A DNA stretch of 10,229 bases, taken from Crocinitomicaceae bacterium (lineage in GTDB: Bacteria > Bacteroidota > Bacteroidia > Flavobacteriales_D > Crocinitomicaceae). The notes below the pieces were generated by a model that saw only the letters and a program-made list of their open reading frames with translations, had not been told where the DNA came from and did no database searches. The stretch is taken from positions 1 to 10,229 of the forward strand of contig JALQTG010000180.1 in assembly GCA_023264075.1 (NCBI GenBank), in the 5' to 3' direction. The position numbers and the translations under genes are program-made. Below, in pieces: positions 7,179-10,229 of this stretch. Numbering within the stretch: position 1 is the stretch's first letter; each line of letters starts with the position of its first letter.

Positions 7179-7316
7179 CTAGTTGTCTCGCTGTTCAAAT
7201 TTTTCCTTCTTTTTTTCCTCAACACGTTGAACGAGAGCATAGATTAACAAAGCTAGTTTCAATGCGCCTAACAAAGTCAGTACGCAGATGACAGTAATAC
7301 TTAATCCCCACCACAT
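7179..7316 (-). CDS. Small membrane protein, 45 residues, coupled to ybjQ
   Basis: A 45-codon gene read from the sequence itself on the - strand. It begins with ATG (7316-7314) directly after the TAA of the YbjQ gene (7319-7317), with no spacer, which points to translational coupling. The protein starts MWWGLSITVICVLTLLGALK. It has one hydrophobic segment at about residues 5-29, then a highly charged tail (RVEEKKKEKFEQRDN), giving a single-pass inner-membrane protein with a cytosolic C-terminus by the positive-inside rule. It ends on TAG at 7181-7179. It has no recognised domain. The coupling, the clean topology and the lack of a longer alternative gene across these bases support it as real. 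The function is unknown. Confidence 0.65.
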   Translation of the reverse strand: MWWGLSITVICVLTLLGALKLALLIYALVQRVEEKKKEKFEQRDN

Positions 7317-7631
7317 TTAGTTGAGTTTTACAGCGGTTCCATACGCCAATATTTCAGATGCCCCTTGCATAATAGTGGAGGTCGTAAAACGAACATTAAC
7401 AACAGCATCAGCACCCAAGCGAACGGCATCGTCAATCATACGGGTAAGCGCCTCCTCTCTCGACTGGGCCTGTAGTTTTGTATATTCGGTGATTTCACCG
7501 CCTACAATGTTCTTCAATCCAGCGAAAATATCTCGTCCGAAATTTCGAGCACGGACAGTACTCCCTCTGACGATACCTATGCTGCTGCTGATTTCTCGTC
7601 CTGGTACTGTTTCTATGGTAGTTATAATCAT
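7317..7631 (-). CDS. YbjQ-family heavy-metal-binding domain protein (UPF0145)
   Basis: A 104-residue cytosolic protein of the PF01906/YbjQ family, full length for the family. Recognisable segments are the N-terminal ITTIETVPGREI, the VRGSTVRARNFGRDIFAGLKNIVGGEI stretch (residues ~21-47, split here by hydrophobic positions), an RLGADAVVNVRF strand (about 71-82) and the closing AYGTAVKL. The family forms a pentameric beta-rich assembly; a heavy-metal role is suggested by name only and is not well proven. It starts 25 nt after the ndk terminator, so it needs its own promoter. TATCTTTC at 7647-7654 (- strand) is one mismatch from TAnnTTTG. It is followed without a gap by the 45-residue membrane protein gene. 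Confidence 0.9.
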   Translation of the reverse strand: MIITTIETVPGREISSSIGIVRGSTVRARNFGRDIFAGLKNIVGGEITEYTKLQAQSREEALTRMIDDAVRLGADAVVNVRFTTSTIMQGASEILAYGTAVKLN

Positions 7632-7655
7632 GGTGTTTTTTTGGAGGAAAGATAC

Positions 7656-7684
7656 AAAAAAAGGGACACAAATTAGTGTCCCTT
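7656..7684 (-). terminator. Rho-independent terminator of ndk
   Basis: Read on the - strand, AAGGGACAC and GTGTCCCTT form a perfect 9-bp stem (7661-7669 with 7676-7684) around a 6-nt loop. The U-tract (7656-7662, A-run on the + strand) follows immediately. It sits 23 nt after the ndk stop, at the classical position. Confidence 0.9.
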
Positions 7685-7706
7685 CTTAAGTTCGAAAACG
7701 AATGTT

Positions 7707-8129
7707 TTAAGCTACTACCTCAGTAGAATCGAAGTGAAATTCACCTTCAATTGCTGCGTTCTCATCTGAGTCAGATCCGTGAACTGCATTTTTAGCTTTA
7801 GATTCAGCATACTTCTTACGAATAGTTCCTTCTGCTGCTTCTGATGGATCTGTTGATCCAATCAATGTTCTAAAGTCTGCAACAGCATTTTCTTTTTCAA
7901 GAATGGCTGCCACAATAGGACCTGAAATCATGTAATCAACAAGTTCTTGGTAAAATGGTCGCTCAGCGTGTACTTCATAAAATTTCTTCGCTTGCTCTTC
8001 TGATAATTGCGTGTATTTCATTGCTTTGATAGCGAAACCTGCATCGGTAATCATTTGAAGAATATTTCCGATGTTTCCGCTTTCAACCGCGTCTGGTTTA
8101 ATCATTGTAAATGTTCTGTTTCCTGCCAT
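7707..8129 (-). CDS. ndk: Nucleoside diphosphate kinase
   Basis: A 140-residue protein from ATG 8129, the usual length for NDK. It transfers the gamma-phosphate of ATP to NDPs and dNDPs through a phosphohistidine. Key parts are all present: FTMIKPDAV with Lys11, RPFYQELV, the GSTDPSEAAEGTIRKKYA loop, and the active-site His117 in AVHGSDSDENA. A longer frame would begin on TTG at 8147, but that start lacks a ribosome-binding site and adds only IKQNK. The MAGNRTFTM start fits the family. It is a single-gene unit with its own promoter-like element and terminator. In this organism it probably balances nucleotide pools and has no link to its neighbours. Confidence 0.97.
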   Translation of the reverse strand: MAGNRTFTMIKPDAVESGNIGNILQMITDAGFAIKAMKYTQLSEEQAKKFYEVHAERPFYQELVDYMISGPIVAAILEKENAVADFRTLIGSTDPSEAAEGTIRKKYAESKAKNAVHGSDSDENAAIEGEFHFDSTEVVA

Positions 8130-8148
8130 TTTATTTTGTTTAATCAAA

Positions 8149-8163
8149 TTTTGCGCAAAAATA
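8149..8163 (-). promoter_or_regulatory. ndk promoter -7 element overlapping a 12-bp palindrome
   Basis: On the - strand, TATTTTTG (8163-8156) matches the Bacteroidota -7 consensus TAnnTTTG exactly and lies 26 nt before the ndk ATG. No TTG -33 box sits at 17-23 nt. The perfect 12-bp palindrome TTTTGCGCAAAA (8149-8160) overlaps the element and could be an operator, or a chance A/T-rich palindrome. Confidence 0.4.
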
Positions 8164-8198
8164 CATCAAACAAATCAACTGGTCGACCTATTTCTGTC

Positions 8199-8220
8199 AA
8201 AAAAACACAAATCTTTGCGT
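8199..8220 (-). terminator. Weak rho-independent terminator downstream of the porin gene
   Basis: Read on the - strand, ACGCAA (8220-8215) can pair with TTGTGT (8210-8205) with one G-U pair around AGAT, followed by a run of seven T (8205-8199). It lies 5 nt after the porin stop. The stem is short, so the call is tentative. It would separate the porin pair from ndk. Confidence 0.45.
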
Positions 8221-8224
8221 TATG

Positions 8225-9646
8225 CTAGAAATAATAATTAAGAATCAAGTTGATGTGCAACATATTCACTTTCTGAAAAACAAATTTTGGATTATTATAC
8301 GTATTACCTTCAGCGATTTTGGCCACTACCAGAAGGTGAGATTCTAATCCGTTTAACCATTTTTTGTGCGCGTATTTCACATCCATATTGACTTGGAAAT
8401 AGGAGGGTATGGCGTATTTATTTAATGCTGTTTCCTCAAGGATATCTGGGAGTTGATAATATCCGGCTCCTAATGAAGCGAAGAGAGGTTTTCCTTTCTC
8501 TTGATAGCGCAAAGATGCACTCATGGCATGAACGTTTCCGAAACCTTCATTCCGCTCTCGAGGGAGGAATGTAAAAAATGGGTCGCGTCCCCATTCCCGA
8601 GGAAATAAAAATTTCCCATGTTTTGTTATTCGATTGTAATTCAGTGCGTAGCCCCATTTTTTGTGTTGTACTCCGATTGTCCCCCCAAAAGTCATGGAAT
8701 GTGAACCGCGCTCAGTATAAGACAAATTTGGATTGTCATTTCCTCCATTATTGAGTGCATCTTGCCGCATGAATTGAGCACCATAGGTTAGTGTTGTTCG
8801 CTCCGAAAACGGTTTTTTGCCTTTGATTTGTGTAAAGAAGGAGTTGATGATATTATCAAGGTAATAGTTCCAAACTTCAAATTTGACGTTTTTTATCGGC
8901 GCATAACTTGTTGAAAATACGCCCATACCATTTGACGATAAGTTCCCAAGGTAATTGGCAGGGGCACCTGTAGTGTTTCTTCCTTCTGGATAGAGTCCCA
9001 TAGATGCGTCGAAATGATACCATTTATTGGTGCTCCTTGGGAAAATACGGTAGAGCCATCCTCCTTCGAATGTCCACTTACTGTTGGGGGCATATCCGTA
9101 CCAGATTCCTTCAACTGTTGTCCCGCGCATTCTTCCGTCTTGTAAATTAATCAGCGGGGTATGTAAGAATTGTCTTCCGAAAGTGACCCGTCCTTTTTTG
9201 AATCCGTATTTGACATAAAGCTCTTCATTTTGAGCAAGATTTTGAGTTTCGCCAGGCTGTGCGACATCAAATAAGCCTATTTCATACCGATTTAGTGTAT
9301 TCGTGATAGGGTCGGGAATGGATAAATCGGATGACGCAATATTGAACGTGAAAAAACCGCTTGCAGCGAGTTGGAATCCATGAAATGCGCGTGTTTCGAA
9401 GCGGAGGCCAGTCCCTACTGCATTGGCGTAATAATCTGATAAGGCGCCTTCATTGACAGAAGATGCGAAATAGTAGCGCGCACGGCCATCCACCGTTCCA
9501 TTTTTAAATGCGTATAATAGACTCGTTGTATCACTCGTTTGTTTGGTATTGCCTTTCCAAACAGGAGGTCTTTTAAACGGGCTTTCCTGAGAAATACTAA
9601 ATTGAATAACGATGAACGATAGAAAAAAGAGTTGGTAATATTTCAT
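8225..9646 (-). CDS. OprD-type outer-membrane porin
   Basis: A 473-residue protein with signal peptide 1-20 (ending SISQ|E). The mature part is rich in alternating aromatic/polar strands. The segment GRARYYFASSVNEGALSDYYANAVG (about residues 54-78, quoted only in part: SDYYANAVG), the repeated 'GLRFET...FHGFQLAASGFF' strands, NRYEIGLFD, LYVKYGF and FGRQ...LINLQDGRMRGT fit the OprD/porin-D family as found in Bacteroidota. It ends in Phe (LILNYYF), a typical outer-membrane beta-barrel signal for BAM. It should form a substrate-specific outer-membrane channel; the substrate is not visible. It begins 1 nt after the stop of the dihaem cytochrome, so the two genes are probably cotranscribed and coupled. 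Confidence 0.85.
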   Translation of the reverse strand: MKYYQLFFLSFIVIQFSISQESPFKRPPVWKGNTKQTSDTTSLLYAFKNGTVDGRARYYFASSVNEGALSDYYANAVGTGLRFETRAFHGFQLAASGFFTFNIASSDLSIPDPITNTLNRYEIGLFDVAQPGETQNLAQNEELYVKYGFKKGRVTFGRQFLHTPLINLQDGRMRGTTVEGIWYGYAPNSKWTFEGGWLYRIFPRSTNKWYHFDASMGLYPEGRNTTGAPANYLGNLSSNGMGVFSTSYAPIKNVKFEVWNYYLDNIINSFFTQIKGKKPFSERTTLTYGAQFMRQDALNNGGNDNPNLSYTERGSHSMTFGGTIGVQHKKWGYALNYNRITKHGKFLFPREWGRDPFFTFLPRERNEGFGNVHAMSASLRYQEKGKPLFASLGAGYYQLPDILEETALNKYAIPSYFQVNMDVKYAHKKWLNGLESHLLVVAKIAEGNTYNNPKFVFQKVNMLHINLILNYYF

Positions 9647-9647
9647 G

Positions 9648-10229
9648 TTATTTATTTCTTGTGGCTATAATTTCTTGAAAGGGTCCGTACTTGTGTTGTT
9701 CTTGGGAAAAGGAATCTGAATAAGGTCCATAGGGGTGATCTATGGGCTTTTCTGCAAGATTCGGCCAATCGTTAGGAGTTTCAATGTGTGGACGTTGTTG
9801 GGCGAGGATGTAGGCAGAAACATCCCACGCCTCTGCGTCTGTAAGTTGAGGCGCGTCATGATTGGCACCCAGCGGCATATTGTATTTTACGTAACGTGCC
9901 ATTTTCGTAATTCTTGAAAGTCCAGCTCCATCATTAAAGCTATGTTGTCCCCATAAAGGAGGGTAAAGGTATTCTTTTTCATCGAGTGCTAATGCTCCTT
10001 GACCGTCTGACATGTGGCATGAGGCACATTTTGCTTCATAAACGATCTTTCCATTCGTTGGATTAGCAGACCTTTCTAAGTATTGGAGATCTTTTAATCC
10101 AACCCCAGCAGCTAATTCTCCTTTTGGAACATTGGAACCTATGTATTCCATGTAGGCAACCATGGCCTGCATTTCTTTACTGTCAGTCGGTATTGGCTGT
10201 CCATTCATACTTCGCTCAAAACAGTCGTT
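9648..10229 (-). CDS. TsdA-like dihaem cytochrome c, partial (5' end outside window)
   Basis: The frame is open to the end of the window (NDCFERS precedes the Met at 10208), so that Met, in RSMNG, is internal and the N-terminal haem domain lies outside. 193 residues are visible. The second haem site is CASCH at 68-72, with a probable axial Met118 (NMPLG). The C-terminal extension contains a KPIDHPYGPYSDSF segment and HKYGPF, as in COG3258 cytochromes. Cys3, in the CFERSMNG segment, lies 69 residues before the haem-2 His. By memory, A. vinosum TsdA has Cys96 as haem-1 ligand and His164 in haem 2, the same spacing. This suggests a thiosulfate dehydrogenase/tetrathionate-type active site. The cytochrome is periplasmic, or exported by inference since the signal is not in the window. 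It is coupled to the porin downstream. Confidence 0.85.
   Translation of the reverse strand, partial: NDCFERSMNGQPIPTDSKEMQAMVAYMEYIGSNVPKGELAAGVGLKDLQYLERSANPTNGKIVYEAKCASCHMSDGQGALALDEKEYLYPPLWGQHSFNDGAGLSRITKMARYVKYNMPLGANHDAPQLTDAEAWDVSAYILAQQRPHIETPNDWPNLAEKPIDHPYGPYSDSFSQEQHKYGPFQEIIATRNK

Noticed and set aside
7321..7689. 122-codon open frame on the + strand opposite ybjQ
   Set aside because: It is antisense to a gene with a clear family match, runs through the ndk terminator, and has no ribosome-binding site or domain.
8127..8147. TTG at 8147 as the start of ndk
   Set aside because: ATG at 8129 gives the usual NDK N-terminus and length; the upstream codons add nothing conserved.
8181..8188. 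GGTCGACC palindrome upstream of ndk
   Set aside because: It is only 8 bp, with no repeat or conserved context, and is likely chance.
8893..9114. 73-codon open frame on the - strand within the porin gene
   Set aside because: It lies in another frame inside the well-supported porin gene and has no start signal or family.
9648..10208. Met at 10208 as the start of the cytochrome
   Set aside because: The frame continues to the window edge and the Met lies in a conserved RSMNG segment, so the gene starts outside the window.

Overview
The window looks like chromosomal DNA from a Bacteroidota bacterium, probably of the order Flavobacteriales and possibly the Crocinitomicaceae. This is inferred from four things: the AT-rich, Lys/Asn/Ile-rich genes; the short 'SQ|E'-type signal peptides; the TAnnTTTG-type promoter elements; and the protein families present (YwqK/MORN-variant secreted protein, 7TMR-DISM plus SpoIIE phosphatase, OprD-type porin, M28 peptidase). 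No mobile element, CRISPR array, tRNA or rRNA was seen.

Left part (1-2942, + strand). The window opens inside a reading frame whose first ~30 codons read as the middle of a class I ribonucleotide reductase large subunit (NrdA). The rest reads as the C-terminal part of a hotdog acyl-CoA thioesterase. The join is in frame, so this is either a rearrangement or an assembly chimera. A 4-bp overlap leads into a secreted MORN-variant (YwqK-like) repeat protein. A NYN-domain putative ribonuclease with a C-terminal OST-HTH/LOTUS RNA-binding domain follows, then a conserved cytosolic protein of unknown function.

Middle part (2939-7631, - strand). Read in transcription order from the right, this part holds a YbjQ-family protein, a 45-residue membrane miniprotein starting directly after the ybjQ stop codon, a secreted M28 zinc peptidase with PA-like insert, a membrane 7TMR-DISM/PP2C signalling phosphatase starting on GTG directly after the peptidase stop, and a secreted protein of unknown function. 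The stop codon of the last gene overlaps that of the + strand unknown gene.

Right part (7656-10229, - strand). This part holds nucleoside diphosphate kinase (ndk) with a clear rho-independent terminator and its own promoter-like element, then a tightly coupled pair: a TsdA-like dihaem cytochrome c (5' end outside the window) and an OprD-type outer-membrane porin, separated by 1 nt.

Most of the window is ordinary chromosomal gene content. The points that deserve a second look are the NrdA/thioesterase in-frame chimera, the unlisted 45-aa membrane protein behind ybjQ, the NYN-LOTUS protein, the peptidase-phosphatase coupling, and the TsdA-like cytochrome/porin pair. I see no convincing evidence of a new defence or mobile system.
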